Below are positions 36,489-47,761 of a stretch of 64,000 nt of DNA, in pieces. The stretch is from the NCBI RefSeq assembly GCF_900115195.1, contig NZ_FOVO01000001.1, positions 156,582 through 220,581 on the forward strand, written 5' to 3'. How positions within the stretch are numbered: position 1 is the first letter of the stretch; every line of letters begins with the position of its first letter. A program made the position numbers and the translations under genes. A model generated the notes under the pieces. The model searched no databases. It was not told the origin of the DNA and saw only the letters and a list, made by a program, of their open reading frames with translations. The stretch comes from Xenorhabdus japonica (GTDB lineage Bacteria > Pseudomonadota > Gammaproteobacteria > Enterobacterales > Enterobacteriaceae).

Positions 36489-37712
36489 TTATTGAGCTAT
36501 TTCTAATATTGTTTTGCATGCTTTTTCAACTTCTCTGGAATTATTAAGTAAACCCGGTGTGATTCGGCAGCTACTTTCTTTATAGGGAGTATAGCCAGCC
36601 ATGATTTTTTTATTTTTCATAATCTCAGAAAATTCAAAAGCAGGTAGATCTTTTATATTAAAGCAGATGAGACCAGAGGATAACTCTTCATTATTAGGTG
36701 TATAGAGAGTGATTCTATTTGACTCAGATAAAATATCTTTGGCTAAGGAACATAGACTATGTATATGTTTTTCAACGTTATTTTTTCCTAATGCTATCAT
36801 ATTTTCAAAAGCATAAGATAATGCCCATTGGTATTCAAAACTTCGGAATCCTCCGGGACTGCATATCGTTGGTTTGCTAATGGATTTTTTGTATTCTTCA
36901 ACGAACTTTTCTCCCATAAAAGCATTCCAGCATTCTGCTTCAAACGAGGGAATTAAGGGTTGTATATTTTTCCATCCTATTTCAGAAGCCCATAGAAAAC
37001 CAGTTCCTCTTGGACCAAATAACCATTTATGACAACCTGATGCAATATAATCAACACCAAGATGCTCAGCAGAGGGTATATTTTCAATGCCAATACCATG
37101 AACAGCATCAAGGATAGTGAATATTCTTTTTGATTCTGGGCGTTTGGCATTAATATCACGTATGCATGAAGTTAACTTCTGTACTGGTAATTTAACTCCG
37201 AAACAAGAATTCACCCATGTGACAGAGATTAATCTTGTGTTTTCTGTGATATTTTTGATATACCGTTCAATAATAGCTTCTTCTGTAATATTTTGAAGAT
37301 CTTCAAATAGATTGAATTTTTTTACCTTAACACCAAAGAGTTCTCTGGCATGTAATGTTAGTGCATCAACAGAGTAATGCTCATGTTCACTCAAGAGAAT
37401 TTCATCTGATTGGTTATATTTAAAACCTAAGTAAATCAGAGAGAGACTAAGTGTTGTACTTTCTGTAAGTATAAGGTTATTTTTATGCGTACCGAGATAT
37501 TGAGCTGCTAATTTTAATGTTTTATCATTGTATTTATGCCGATGACGTCTTGCATCATCAGGGTTCTTATCCAAAAATGTTCTGTGGGCATCAATTATTG
37601 AATTGAGAGTCTTAGAGTGGGGAGCCAATATACCTAATCCTAAATGTATCCAATCTTTATCTAGAGTAAAGTCTTGTCGAAAAGCATCAATAGTTATTTG
37701 ATCTATCAGCAT
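36489..37712 (-). CDS. Class V aminotransferase-fold PLP enzyme (cysteine-desulfurase / isopenicillin-N-epimerase-like)
   Basis: A 407-residue PLP protein. The cofactor residues are visible: D202 in LDAVHGIGI, and Lys about 229 in SGCHKWLFGPRGTGFLWA. The N-terminal part includes the acceptor patch LTESTTLSLSLIYLG and VTWVNSCFGVKLPV. The HKW..GP.G.G motif favours the epimerase/desulfurase-like branch rather than classical aminotransferases. It could act on the beta-carbon or sulfur of the amino acid made by the neighbour encoded at 37958-38968. It is 245 bp downstream of that gene and in the same direction. Confidence 0.78.
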   Translation of the reverse strand: MLIDQITIDAFRQDFTLDKDWIHLGLGILAPHSKTLNSIIDAHRTFLDKNPDDARRHRHKYNDKTLKLAAQYLGTHKNNLILTESTTLSLSLIYLGFKYNQSDEILLSEHEHYSVDALTLHARELFGVKVKKFNLFEDLQNITEEAIIERYIKNITENTRLISVTWVNSCFGVKLPVQKLTSCIRDINAKRPESKRIFTILDAVHGIGIENIPSAEHLGVDYIASGCHKWLFGPRGTGFLWASEIGWKNIQPLIPSFEAECWNAFMGEKFVEEYKKSISKPTICSPGGFRSFEYQWALSYAFENMIALGKNNVEKHIHSLCSLAKDILSESNRITLYTPNNEELSSGLICFNIKDLPAFEFSEIMKNKKIMAGYTPYKESSCRITPGLLNNSREVEKACKTILEIAQ

Positions 37713-37957
37713 TTTTATTTACCCTTATAATTCTAGTTGTTTTTTGATACGGAAATTATTAATAATATATCCATTCTTGATTAAAATAGAATTTTTTAGA
37801 TATAGTTAAAATTATTGAAATATATCTCCAATAGGTTTTGGTTTGCAGAGCAATAGCAAGGAAATAAATCTCCTAAATATGTGACTATGAGTTATTTCCT
37901 CTGTTGACGAGTAATAATGTAAAATATATTGGGTATATTACTCTATTCATATTTTAT

Positions 37958-38968
37958 TCAAGTTATATTTAGCTTCATTACTTTTTCCCATTCGGTGTTA
38001 TTCGTACAAGAAGGAAATATTGTCACTACAATATGATTATCATTCATAGATGATGAAAGTGCTGAAGCTGCCAGCCAGTTAGCCGCAGAAGAAGAGCCTA
38101 CTTTCAATCCTGTCATATCATAAATTTCTTTTACTGCTACAAGAGATTCTGGATAGGAGTAATGAAAATGCCCATTTATGATATTTTCATATGATTCAAT
38201 AAATCTCTGTTTAAGGCCATAACCAAGACCCCCTGAGCCTAAATATTTAGGTAAGCCATTTGGTGGACTCATTGTGCCATAGGGCATTTCAGATGGAATC
38301 ACTGTATAGCATTGAGTATCACTCCATTGTTCTTTAAGTACTTTAGCAACACCAGAAAATGTACCACCAGTACCAATAGAGGCACACCAGGCCAGGCTTT
38401 TAGATGTAATATCCAGATCTATTAGCGACTGAATAATTTCTTTACCAGTTGTTAACGAATGATAATTGATATTTGAATCATGATTATGTTGATACAAAAA
38501 TGTATATTTACTCTCTTTGGAAAGCTCTTTAGCTCTCTCTATTACCTTATAAAATCCATCTTCGGCTGGAACCAATATAATATTGGCATCAAGTGATTTA
38601 ATCTTATCTAAATAAGAGGGGGAAGTGTTATCGGATAATACTAATGTTAGTTCTATATTTAGGTCGTGGCACAAATGGGCTAAACATACACTTAATGTAC
38701 CTCCACTATATTCGAGTATATGCAATGACTGGATGTTATTTTTTGCCAAATTTGCAAGCGTAGAGTACATTATAGCGTAAACTGTACGTGATTTTACTGT
38801 ACCGTAATGGTTTTCATTTTCCATTTTTGCATATATTTTAGATCCTTTTCCATATTTAGAAGGAATCTCAATTAAAGGGGTGTTAACCAAATTTTCTTTA
38901 TATTCATTAAGAGCTGGATATTTTTCAAGTACATGTTTAGATGAGAAATCCTCTAATTTTATAAGCAT
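37958..38968 (-). CDS. Cysteine-synthase-family PLP enzyme (beta-substituting)
   Basis: A 336-residue fold-II PLP enzyme. Lys 59 in YGTVKSRTVYAI is the likely Schiff-base lysine, corresponding to the SFKxR motif of CysK/CBS. EYSGGTLSVCLAHLC replaces the usual S/T-SGN-x-G substrate loop, and SIGTGGTFSGVAKVLKEQ is the phosphate-binding loop. The C-terminal GSSSAANWLAA is also typical. The changed substrate loop suggests it is not a housekeeping CysK. Specialised members such as SbnA make diaminopropionate-type amino acids; the product here is unknown. It lies in the argS-containing cluster. Confidence 0.75.
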   Translation of the reverse strand: MLIKLEDFSSKHVLEKYPALNEYKENLVNTPLIEIPSKYGKGSKIYAKMENENHYGTVKSRTVYAIMYSTLANLAKNNIQSLHILEYSGGTLSVCLAHLCHDLNIELTLVLSDNTSPSYLDKIKSLDANIILVPAEDGFYKVIERAKELSKESKYTFLYQHNHDSNINYHSLTTGKEIIQSLIDLDITSKSLAWCASIGTGGTFSGVAKVLKEQWSDTQCYTVIPSEMPYGTMSPPNGLPKYLGSGGLGYGLKQRFIESYENIINGHFHYSYPESLVAVKEIYDMTGLKVGSSSAANWLAASALSSSMNDNHIVVTIFPSCTNNTEWEKVMKLNIT

Positions 38969-39445
38969 CTTCTATCCTTTTTTAATCCACTTTTAATATT
39001 TTATTTAATTAATAAGTTTGAGTGTGTAGTGTTATTACATGTCTGTATGAGAATTTTTATGGAATATTTTTTGTAAGTGAAATTATTAATATACGAATAC
39101 TCCTTATTTCTTTTTGTCTTATCTTATAATACTTTGATATTAAATAAAAGTGATAATAAAGTTATTTTTAGTATAAATTATGACGATGGACTAATAAATA
39201 ATCTTTATGGGAAGATATATATCGAAATAATATGGTTTAAGTATTTAATCATATAATTATTATGATGGAAGATGTAATCTAGAAGGAGATTGGTAATTTC
39301 TGATATTATATCAATAGATTTTTAATAACAGTGTAGCGGAAAAGATATTAGGAGCTGAAGCGTGATTTCCATAAGAATTTTCCAATTGGTGTTAATGATG
39401 AAAAAACTTTATTTAATATCACGCCTATTTAGGAGAAACACTTGT
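38969..39445. other. 477-bp gene-free gap inside the cluster
   Basis: This AT-rich stretch lies between the argS paralogue and the cysteine-synthase-like gene, both leftward. No convincing ORF is present. It may hold a promoter or attenuator for the four downstream genes. Confidence 0.45.
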
Positions 39446-41188
39446 TTACATTCTATCCATTACTTCAATACCAAGAAGGTTAAGGCCTTTTGCGAGAGTT
39501 TTTCCTGTCAGATTAGAGAGAAGCAATCGGCTTGTTTTTATTTCTTCTGCTACATCATTTTTTAATATTGGGCATTCTTCATAAAATCTCATATACAGGC
39601 ATGAAAGCTCATATAAATAGTTACATAAAATATGTGGTGTTGCATCTTGTATAAGAGTATCCAGAACTTCTTCAAATTGGAGTAATTTGATTGCAATCGC
39701 TCTTTCTTTTTCCTCTTGCAAAATAAAGTTTATTGATTGCAGATCATTTTTACTACTTGCTTTACGTAAAATACTTTGAATTCGACTATATGCGTACTGT
39801 AAGTAAGGTGCAGTTGAACCCTCAAAACTAAGCATATCATCCCAGCTAAATATGTAGTCATTAATTCGGTTTTTGGAAAGCTCTGCATATTTCACTGCAC
39901 CGATACCAATTTTTTCTGCGATGTTATCCATTTCGTCCTCAGGCCAATTATTGCCCCGGGCAAGTAGCTTGATTTTGGCTCTTTCTACCGCTTCATTGAG
40001 TAATTCACTGAGTTTAATTGTTTCGCCGGAACGTGTTTTGAATGGTTTACCATTTTCATCCAAAATATTGCCGAATGTGCAAATATCTAATGCGACGTTT
40101 TTGGCTAACAAACCGGCTTTGCGTGCGGTGATTTCTACTTGTTCAAAATGTAGTTTTTGGCGTGAGTCCACAAAGATCATTATTCTATCAGCTTTTAATT
40201 CATGGGAGCGGTAGTCGCATGCTGCAAGATCTGTGGTTGAATATAAATAACCGCCATTGGATTTCTGCACTATGAAAATTGAAGGCTCTCCTGTTTTATT
40301 TGCTAATTCATCAATGAAAACGACTTGAGCCCCTTGCTCTTCAACTGCGATATTGAGTTCTTTTAACCGTGTAATAACACCTGGCAGCATGTCGTTATAG
40401 GCACTTTCGGCCTTAATATGTTCTGGTCGCAATGTAGTATTAAGTTTTTTATACACATTCTGGGTGTGCTCAATAGAGATCTGAATAAAATTATGCCAAA
40501 GTTTACTGCAATGTTTATCGCCGTTTTGGAGTTTTACAACATAATCACGAGACTTATTAGCGAATGTCTCATCTTTGTCGAAGCGCTGCTTTGCATCACG
40601 GTAAAAGTTTTCCAGATCTTGCAAGGCGACTTTTGTATCGCCGTTTCCTGAGAGCAGTAAATCATCAAAATAGGCGAGTAACATTCCAAACTGTGTTCCC
40701 CAGTCACCGACGTGATTTTGCCGAATGACATTGATACCACGAAATTCAAGGCAGCGAGCAATAGCGTCACCGATTACTGTAGAACGTATATGCCCCACAT
40801 GGAGTTCTTTGGCTAAGTTTGGGGATGAGTAATCAACAACAACATTTTTTGGATATTTTAATTGTGAGATACCTAATTTTGCATCGGAATAAGACTCTAC
40901 CAATCTTTTGGCCAGATATTCGGGTTTGAGGTGTATGTTAATAAAACCAGGGCCAGCTATTTCAATTTTTTCTGCTATTTCATCCAGATCTAGATTTTCT
41001 ACAATTTTGTTTGCTATTTCTCTTGGATTTATATTTAGTTTTTTTCCGGCAGCCATTGCTCCATTTAGTTGATAATCGCCAAATTGTGACCGAGTACTCT
41101 TGGTGGTTGCAGGATTAATATCCTTAGGTAAGCCAGAGGAGATAATAGCGTCTTGCGCTTTACTTGCTAAAAAATTGAGTAAATTCAT
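39446..41188 (-). CDS. Arginyl-tRNA synthetase, divergent (probable second copy)
   Basis: A 580-residue class I synthetase (E. coli ArgS is 577). It keeps VDYSSPNLAKELHVGHIRST (HIGH-type motif with the preceding Lys), NHVGDWGTQFGMLLAY, GGYLYSTTDLA, GKPFKTRSGETIKLSELL and SFEGSTAPYLQYAYSR, and ends GIEVMDRM. It should be catalytic. It differs from E. coli ArgS at roughly half of positions as recalled, much more than ValS or PepA nearby. It also sits outside the usual argS neighbourhood, between rraB and valS, heading a biosynthetic gene run. A self-resistance or pathway-specific paralogue is the inference; a sole housekeeping copy cannot be ruled out within this window. Confidence 0.88.
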   Translation of the reverse strand: MNLLNFLASKAQDAIISSGLPKDINPATTKSTRSQFGDYQLNGAMAAGKKLNINPREIANKIVENLDLDEIAEKIEIAGPGFINIHLKPEYLAKRLVESYSDAKLGISQLKYPKNVVVDYSSPNLAKELHVGHIRSTVIGDAIARCLEFRGINVIRQNHVGDWGTQFGMLLAYFDDLLLSGNGDTKVALQDLENFYRDAKQRFDKDETFANKSRDYVVKLQNGDKHCSKLWHNFIQISIEHTQNVYKKLNTTLRPEHIKAESAYNDMLPGVITRLKELNIAVEEQGAQVVFIDELANKTGEPSIFIVQKSNGGYLYSTTDLAACDYRSHELKADRIMIFVDSRQKLHFEQVEITARKAGLLAKNVALDICTFGNILDENGKPFKTRSGETIKLSELLNEAVERAKIKLLARGNNWPEDEMDNIAEKIGIGAVKYAELSKNRINDYIFSWDDMLSFEGSTAPYLQYAYSRIQSILRKASSKNDLQSINFILQEEKERAIAIKLLQFEEVLDTLIQDATPHILCNYLYELSCLYMRFYEECPILKNDVAEEIKTSRLLLSNLTGKTLAKGLNLLGIEVMDRM

Positions 41189-41684
41189 AGGTAAAAGTCT
41201 CTGATGACACGAGGAGAGCCTGTCTTAATATAAAGATGTAGGCTATCACATTAAAAAAGATGTGCTAGTGATAATTTGTTATATTTTGGAGTGACTTATC
41301 GTTTTTTTTTGATAATCATCGAGTGTTTCTCTATGTTACATATCAATATGATATGTATAAAAACAATAATTACTCATTATCCTTACATTAATTTCTTAGT
41401 CGTTATAATAAACAGATTTACCATTGTTTTTTACCATGTGATAACGTAGTGAGATTAATTAAATTAATATTCAAAAAATAGTATTATTTTAATTAATGGG
41501 ATAGTCACAGTAAGGTAATGATTTAATATGATTATTACCATCTATAAATGATAATCTGATCATGCATTTTTTCTGTTTCAAAAAGAGATATACTGGAGTT
41601 ACTTTCTGAATTTTATGATTTTGATGAAGTTTGATATTGTCATAGAGTATTAGGGGAAGATATTTAATCGTAAAGGCTGAAGTG
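41189..41684. other. Divergent promoter region, 496 bp
   Basis: A very AT-rich gap between argS (leftward) and the methyltransferase (rightward). No ORF or RNA gene was recognised. It should contain both promoters. Confidence 0.45.
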
Positions 41685-42299
41685 ATGAATAAAAAACAAT
41701 ATGATTTTGATCTGGAATGTTTTAACCGTCCGAAAGGTAAAGCCCATCAATATATTGCAGAAAAAACCAAAGAGCTTGGATTTGATATGGCTTCAGATCA
41801 TGCTTCTGGTGCGTTAATCAAGCTTTTGGTTTCTTCTAAGCCTAAAGGTAATATTTTAGAAATAGGAACAGGTACTGGAACGGCTACAGCATGGATGATT
41901 GAAGGGTTGTGCCCTGAATCAACACTTACAACGATTGAGCAAGATGAAAAGTTGTTAAATGTGGCTAAAGAGGCTTTAGGGCATGATGAGAGAGTTAATT
42001 TCGTTCTGGCTGACGGTTTAGAATATTTAAAAAAACAGCCGAAACAAGCAATTGATCTGATTTTTGCCGATACAGTGCCTGGTAAATATCATTATCTTGA
42101 AGAAACGTTGAGTTTATTGAAACCTGGGGGAATTTATATTGTTGATGATATGCATCCGCAAGAAGATTGGCCAGAGGATCATTATTCTTTCGCGATGTCA
42201 GCTTTGACGGCGTTAAAAAATATTAAAGGCTTCAATAAGGCCGGATTAAGTTATTCATCAGGTCTTATCTTAATGACTCCAGAATGTCTTGCTAATTAA
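41685..42299 (+). CDS. SAM-dependent O-methyltransferase-like protein
   Basis: A 204-residue Rossmann-fold methyltransferase. SAM motif I is ILEIGTGTGTATAWMIEGL, followed by TTIEQDEKLLNVAKEAL and the post-motif IDLIFADTVPGKYHYLEETLSLLKPGGIYIVDDM. This pattern suits the class of small catechol/CoA-type O-methyltransferases (YrrM-like). The ATG at 41685 with AAAGG 9 bases upstream is preferred over the GTG at 41682. It is divergent from argS and may tailor the cluster's product, or may be unrelated. Confidence 0.72.
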   Translation: MNKKQYDFDLECFNRPKGKAHQYIAEKTKELGFDMASDHASGALIKLLVSSKPKGNILEIGTGTGTATAWMIEGLCPESTLTTIEQDEKLLNVAKEALGHDERVNFVLADGLEYLKKQPKQAIDLIFADTVPGKYHYLEETLSLLKPGGIYIVDDMHPQEDWPEDHYSFAMSALTALKNIKGFNKAGLSYSSGLILMTPECLAN

Positions 42300-42376
42300 T
42301 AACCTCAATATTTCTATTCTTTTCATTTTTAGTTTATTTGAATCTATTGGTGAAAATGAAATAAGAAATAAGATTA

Positions 42377-42408
42377 AAAGCCACTGCAATTTTATTTGCA
42401 GTGGCTTT
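42377..42408. terminator. Bidirectional terminator between the methyltransferase gene and valS
   Basis: Arms AAAGCCACTGCA and TGCAGTGGCTTT with an AT loop, between convergent genes. Both flanks are A- or T-rich. Confidence 0.85.
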
Positions 42409-42435
42409 ACATGAATAAATTTCAACTAAGAAAAA

Positions 42436-45333
42436 TTACAGAGCAGCGATAGTTTCTTTCTGCGCCAGTAATTTCTCTTTCGCTGCATTGTTAGTCGCCA
42501 GACGCTCGCGCTCTTTGGCAACAACGGCTTCCGGTGCACGGCTGACAAAACCTTCGTTAGCCAGCTTGACTTCAATGTTGCTGATCTCTTTATCCAGCTT
42601 CTCGATTTCTTTATCCAGACGAACCAATTCTGCATCTTTATCGATCAGACCTGCCATTGGGATCAGCACTTCTGCCCCATTGATCAGTTTAGTGACAGAA
42701 ACAGGCGCTTCTTCCCCGGCTGCCAATACGGTAACGGAAGCAAGACGGCCCATCGCCTGAATGAAGTTGAGGTTTTCAGCAACGCGGCGTTGTGCATCTT
42801 TATTGGCATCGCGCAGCAGAACTTCCAGCGGCTTGCTTGGTGCAATATTCATTTCTGCACGAATATTACGTACCGCAATGATCGCTTCCTTGATCCACTC
42901 CAGATCGTTCAGTGCCAGTTCATCAACTTTCGTCTGATCAAATTCAGGGAAAGATTGCAGCATGATGGTATCGGCATCAATGCCTTTGACTACTTTCACA
43001 CGTTGCCAGATGGTTTCTGTAATGAATGGAATGATTGGATGTGCCAGACGCAGCAAACCTTCCAACACTTCAATCAGTGTATGGCGAGCCGCGCGGACTT
43101 CCGCTTCTGTTCCTTTGTTAATAGCGGGTTTTGACAGTTCTAGATACCAGTCACAGAATTGGTTCCACGTGAATTCGTAAAGAATGTTCGCAGCGATGTC
43201 GAAACGGTAAGTATCCAGCGCTTCGCGGTAGGCTTTAACTGTCTGGTTGAATTCTGCCAGAATCCAGCGATCTGCCAGTGACAGCGACATTTCACCACCG
43301 TTCTGGCCGCAATCCTGCCCTTCAGTGTTCATCAGCACGAAACGGCTGGCGTTCCATAGTTTGTTACAGAAATTGCGATAACCTTGCAGACGCTTCATGT
43401 CCCAGTTGATATCACGACCGGTAGAAGCCAGCGCTGCCAGTGTGAAACGCAGGGCATCAGTACCGTGGGCTTCAATGCCTTCCGGGAACTGTTTTTCAGT
43501 ACGCTTGCGGATTTTCTCAGCCAGTTGTGGCTGCATCATATTGCCGGTACGTTTTTTCAGCAGTGATTCCAGTGAGATACCGTCGATCATGTCCAGCGGA
43601 TCGATAACGTTCCCTTTGGATTTAGACATCTTCTGACCTTCGTCATCGCGGATCAGACCTGTCATGTAGACTGTCTTGAATGGCATTTGCAGCTTGCCGT
43701 TTTCATCTTTGATGAAGTGCATGGTCATCATGATCATGCGGGCAATCCAGAAGAAGATGATGTCGAAGCCACTGACCAGCACATTGGTTGGATGGAAGGT
43801 TTTCAGCGCCTCAGTTTGCTCAGGCCAGCCGAGTGTGGAGAATGTCCACAGACCAGAGGAGAACCAGGTATCCAATACGTCTTCGTCTTGGGTCAGGGTG
43901 ATATCTGCGCCCAGATTGTTTTCACGGCGAACTTCTTCTTCATCGCGACCAACATAGACGTTGCCCTGTGCGTCATACCATGCCGGAATGCGATGGCCCC
44001 ACCACAATTGACGAGAGATACACCAATCCTGAATATCACGCATCCAGGAGTAATACATGTTTTCGTACTGTTTTGGTACGAACTGGATATCACCGTTCTC
44101 AACTGCTTCAATCGCCACTTTTGCCAGTGGTGCGGTGCGGACGTACCATTGATCAGTCAGCATCGGCTCGATAACCACACCGCCACGGTCGCCGTAAGGC
44201 ACAGTCAGGTCATGAGGTTTGATTTCAAGCAGCAGACCCTGTTTTTCGAACTCTGCCACAATCGCTTTACGGGCAGCAAAACGCACCATACCGCGATATT
44301 CAGCTGGGATATCCGACGAATACACATCAGAAGCTTCGCCATTGGTGTCGAATACTTCTGCGGCTTCGCGGATATCGCCGTCAAAGGTCAGAATGTTGAT
44401 CATCGGCAGGTTGTGGCGTTTACCGACTTCATAGTCATTGAAATCGTGAGCTGGGGTGATTTTCACGCAGCCGGTGCCTTTTTCCATATCTGCGTGTTCA
44501 TCGCCAACGATAGGAATACGGCGGTTCACCAATGGTAGACGGATTTCTTTGCCGATCAGATCCTTGTAACGCGGATCTTCCGGGTTAACCGCAACGCCGG
44601 TATCCCCCAGCATGGTTTCTGGGCGGGTTGTGGCAACAATCAGGTATTCTTTGCCTTCTGCGGTCTTAGCGCCGTCAGCCAGCGGATAGCGCAGATGCCA
44701 CATGGAACCTTTTACTTCACGGTTTTCGACTTCCAGATCCGAAATCGCTGTGCGCAGTTTCGGATCCCAGTTAACCAGACGCTTGCCACGGTAAATCAGA
44801 TCTTCTTGATACAGGCGGACGAAAGCTTCTTTAACCGCTTTGGACAGCCCCTCATCCATGGTGAAGCGCTCACGCTCCCAATCCACGGAGTTACCCAGAC
44901 GGCGCATCTGGTTGGAGATATTGCCACCTGATTCTGCTTTCCATTGCCAAATTTTGTCGATAAAGGCTTCACGGCCATAATCGTGACGGGTTTTACCTTC
45001 TTCCGCCGCGATTTTACGCTCAACAACCATTTGGGTTGCGATGCCTGCGTGGTCAGTTCCCGCTTGCCACAGAGTATTTTTCCCCTGCATGCGTTGGTAA
45101 CGCACCATAGTATCTATAATCGTCTGCTGGAATGCGTGCCCCATGTGCAGGCTGCCGGTGACGTTTGGTGGCGGAATGACGATGCAGAAACTTTCACGGC
45201 TGGTATCGCCATTAGGCTTGAAGTAACCACTCTGTTCCCAGTGGCTATAAAGAGGTTGCTCTATCTCTGTCGGATTGTACGTTTTATCGAGAGATGGCTC
45301 AGATTGCGTTTGATTAGCGGGTGTCTTTTCCAT
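42436..45333 (-). CDS. valS: Valyl-tRNA synthetase
   Basis: A 965-residue class I synthetase that charges tRNA-Val and edits threonine. The HIGH motif is [12 protein letters not shown] (about residue 57), the editing-domain segment [21 protein letters not shown] is intact, and KMSKS is in [16 protein letters not shown]. The C-terminal 70 residues are the expected Lys/Glu-rich coiled coil that contacts tRNA. Length and order (valS-holC-pepA) match E. coli. The stop of holC lies 13 bp upstream of its start. The long antisense frames here have no support as genes. Confidence 0.98.
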   Translation of the reverse strand: MEKTPANQTQSEPSLDKTYNPTEIEQPLYSHWEQSGYFKPNGDTSRESFCIVIPPPNVTGSLHMGHAFQQTIIDTMVRYQRMQGKNTLWQAGTDHAGIATQMVVERKIAAEEGKTRHDYGREAFIDKIWQWKAESGGNISNQMRRLGNSVDWERERFTMDEGLSKAVKEAFVRLYQEDLIYRGKRLVNWDPKLRTAISDLEVENREVKGSMWHLRYPLADGAKTAEGKEYLIVATTRPETMLGDTGVAVNPEDPRYKDLIGKEIRLPLVNRRIPIVGDEHADMEKGTGCVKITPAHDFNDYEVGKRHNLPMINILTFDGDIREAAEVFDTNGEASDVYSSDIPAEYRGMVRFAARKAIVAEFEKQGLLLEIKPHDLTVPYGDRGGVVIEPMLTDQWYVRTAPLAKVAIEAVENGDIQFVPKQYENMYYSWMRDIQDWCISRQLWWGHRIPAWYDAQGNVYVGRDEEEVRRENNLGADITLTQDEDVLDTWFSSGLWTFSTLGWPEQTEALKTFHPTNVLVSGFDIIFFWIARMIMMTMHFIKDENGKLQMPFKTVYMTGLIRDDEGQKMSKSKGNVIDPLDMIDGISLESLLKKRTGNMMQPQLAEKIRKRTEKQFPEGIEAHGTDALRFTLAALASTGRDINWDMKRLQGYRNFCNKLWNASRFVLMNTEGQDCGQNGGEMSLSLADRWILAEFNQTVKAYREALDTYRFDIAANILYEFTWNQFCDWYLELSKPAINKGTEAEVRAARHTLIEVLEGLLRLAHPIIPFITETIWQRVKVVKGIDADTIMLQSFPEFDQTKVDELALNDLEWIKEAIIAVRNIRAEMNIAPSKPLEVLLRDANKDAQRRVAENLNFIQAMGRLASVTVLAAGEEAPVSVTKLINGAEVLIPMAGLIDKDAELVRLDKEIEKLDKEISNIEVKLANEGFVSRAPEAVVAKERERLATNNAAKEKLLAQKETIAAL

Positions 45334-45346
45334 TGTGTCTTGATAT

Positions 45347-45823
45347 TTAATAGGTTGGCGGGGTTGCCATGGTCAAATTAAAGCCGACGCTACGATAAGA
45401 TTTATATCGTTTGCGCGCTAACTGTTTCAGATTTTCATCAATAGGAACGAAGTCTATCACTTCATGGAAAGCTGTGGCAAAGTCTGCAAAATGAGGAAGC
45501 AGTGTCACCAGCACATCGCGGGGAGCATTGCCTCTTTTTTGTGGCCAGCACAATTCTACAGGTGCGCCATAACGAGGGCCTTCTCCGGCAAGATTGTGTG
45601 GTACAAATTGACTCGGCTCCCGTTGCCATAATGCTTCGTCCAATTTTTCGGCCTGTTGCTGACTTTCACAAGCAATCAGAACCCGCTTCCCTGCACGCCA
45701 TTGGTCAGCAGCAAGCTGACATGCCAGCCATTCATGTGGCTGTAAATTATCTGACGATGATTGTTCCGGTAACTGGTTTTCCAATAACTGCTTTTCCAAT
45801 AAATAGAAGGTGGCGTTTTTCAT
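45347..45823 (-). CDS. holC: DNA polymerase III chi subunit
   Basis: A 158-residue protein (E. coli chi is 147) starting [11 protein letters not shown], with [27 protein letters not shown] and [22 protein letters not shown]. Chi links the clamp loader through psi to the C-terminal tail of SSB. A low-complexity insertion near residues 12-30 accounts for the extra length. It is located between pepA and valS, as in enterobacteria. Confidence 0.93.
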   Translation of the reverse strand: MKNATFYLLEKQLLENQLPEQSSSDNLQPHEWLACQLAADQWRAGKRVLIACESQQQAEKLDEALWQREPSQFVPHNLAGEGPRYGAPVELCWPQKRGNAPRDVLVTLLPHFADFATAFHEVIDFVPIDENLKQLARKRYKSYRSVGFNLTMATPPTY

Positions 45824-45972
45824 AGTTTCTTGGTTGCAAGATTACGGGAAATAGTGACGGAAAAGGGTATTGCAATACCTTTCATTACAATACCCTTAAT
45901 TCCATTTATTCCCTCAATACCTTTGTGCCATATTTTTATCGCGCTTATCGAATAAAATATGAGGTTGGGGCA

Positions 45973-47481
45973 TTAATCATCAGAATTCAAACCTGAACGA
46001 TTTAGCAGGAATTGTGACAGGAGCGTAACCGGACGACCTGTTGCTCCTTTCGCTTTACCTGAACGCCATGCTGTACCGGCAATATCCAGATGTGCCCAAT
46101 TATATTTGGTGGTGAAGCGGGACAGGAAAGCTCCTGCGGTAATTACGCCACCAGAACGTCCGCACGAGTTTACCATATCCGCAAAATTGGATTCTAACTG
46201 TTCGGTGTATTCATCACCCAACGGCAGACGCCATGCGCGATCTCCTGCTTGCTCTGAAGCATTCAGCAGTTCATGCGCCAGCGGATTATGGTTGGACATC
46301 AGGCCTGTGTAGTGACCGCCCAGTGCGATGACACAAGCGCCTGTCAGGGTTGCCACATCAATGACTAATTCCGGTTCAAAACGCTCAACGTAAGTCAGCG
46401 CATCACACAGAACCAAACGGCCTTCCGCATCGGTGTTTGTCACTTCAACGGTCTGACCGGACATGGTGGTCAAAATATCTCCGGGACGATAAGCTCGTCC
46501 ACCGGGCATGTTTTCACAGCCTGCCAGAACACCGATGATATTGATTGGCAATTCCAACTCAGCAACAACGCGCATGACGCCATAAACGGAAGCTGCGCCG
46601 CACATGTCATATTTCATCTCATCCATGCCTTCGGATGGCTTGATGGAGATACCGCCGGAATCAAAAGTCAGCCCTTTGCCCACCAGTACGATAGGTTTCG
46701 CATTGGCATCTTTGCTGCCTTTATATTCCATGATTGCCATCAAAGATTCATTCTGTGAACCCTGACCAACCGCCAGATAAGAGTTCATGCCCAACTCTTT
46801 CATCTGCTCTTCACCAATCACTTTGGTTGTCAGATTAGCTGCATTGTCAGCAAGCTGGCGCGCCTGTGATGCTAAGTACGCGGCATTACAGATATTGGGT
46901 GGCATATTGGCCAGATCTTTCGTTGCCTTGATGCCTGATGCAATGGCAAGACCGTGCTTAATGGCACGTTCACCGCTGGTCAGTTCACGGCGGGTCGGTA
47001 CATTGAACACCATTTTGCGCAGTGGACGGCGCAGTTCATTTTTGTTGCTCTTGAGTTGATCGAAAACATACAGTGACTCTTTGGCTGTTTCGACCGCCTG
47101 ACGTACTTTCCAATAATTGTTGCGTCCCTTCACATGCAGTTCTGTCAAGAAACAAACTGCTTCCATTGAACCGGTTTCATTGAGGGTACTGATCGTTTTC
47201 TGGATAATTTGCTTATACTGGCGTTCGTCCAGTTCACGCTCTTTTCCACAACCAACCAGTAAAATACGTTCAGACAATACATTAGGAACATGATGCAGCA
47301 ACAAGGTTTGACCTACCTTGCCTTCAAGTTCACCACGGCGCAATAAGGCACTGATATAGCCGTTACTTATTTTGTCAAGTTGCTCTGCGATAGGGGAAAG
47401 GCGGCGGGGTTCGAACACGCCGACAATAATACAGGCACTACGCTGTTTTTCCGGACTACCGCTCTTTACACTAAACTCCAT
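45973..47481 (-). CDS. pepA: Leucyl aminopeptidase (aminopeptidase A)
   Basis: A 502-residue M17 peptidase. Metal and catalytic residues are in [33 protein letters not shown] and the signature [10 protein letters not shown]. In E. coli PepA is also a DNA-binding protein used in XerCD recombination at cer and in pyrimidine control of carAB. The start [30 protein letters not shown] matches the family. It diverges from lptF across a 280-bp gap, the conserved arrangement. Confidence 0.97.
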   Translation of the reverse strand: MEFSVKSGSPEKQRSACIIVGVFEPRRLSPIAEQLDKISNGYISALLRRGELEGKVGQTLLLHHVPNVLSERILLVGCGKERELDERQYKQIIQKTISTLNETGSMEAVCFLTELHVKGRNNYWKVRQAVETAKESLYVFDQLKSNKNELRRPLRKMVFNVPTRRELTSGERAIKHGLAIASGIKATKDLANMPPNICNAAYLASQARQLADNAANLTTKVIGEEQMKELGMNSYLAVGQGSQNESLMAIMEYKGSKDANAKPIVLVGKGLTFDSGGISIKPSEGMDEMKYDMCGAASVYGVMRVVAELELPINIIGVLAGCENMPGGRAYRPGDILTTMSGQTVEVTNTDAEGRLVLCDALTYVERFEPELVIDVATLTGACVIALGGHYTGLMSNHNPLAHELLNASEQAGDRAWRLPLGDEYTEQLESNFADMVNSCGRSGGVITAGAFLSRFTTKYNWAHLDIAGTAWRSGKAKGATGRPVTLLSQFLLNRSGLNSDD

Positions 47482-47761
47482 GAGTTCTCCTGAATCTTAA
47501 AGACAAAGACGGATACAATCGCTAAAATATCGCGTTGCGCATTAATTCATCCCAAAGAAAAGTAACTGTTATGTTAAGCTAAGCATATTATTTTTTGGTA
47601 CTTAGCTAACGATAAGTATGTTCTAATTGGGAACCAATATATGGGATGCTTTGGTATCATTTTAGCTATGGGGAAGCCAAATTGATTCATACAAATGGTA
47701 GATATACGACGAAGTTAGCGACTTTCCTGCAAAAAGACAAGTTTTCACAGGCGTAATAAGC

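Noticed and set aside
39362..39565. 67-codon rightward frame overlapping the end of the argS paralogue
   Set aside because: It overlaps a convincing gene on the opposite strand and has low-complexity hydrophobic content.
39446..41188. ArgRS considered as part of a tRNA-dependent peptide-ligation pathway
   Set aside because: No LanB-like, cyclodipeptide synthase or Fem-like tRNA-using enzyme lies nearby. Self-resistance is therefore the better current guess, though the alternative is not excluded.
43687..44538. 283-codon open frame opposite valS
   Set aside because: It lies wholly antisense to a near-perfect valS gene. Its His/Val/Phe-rich product matches no family and it has no ribosome binding site; it is a codon-bias shadow.
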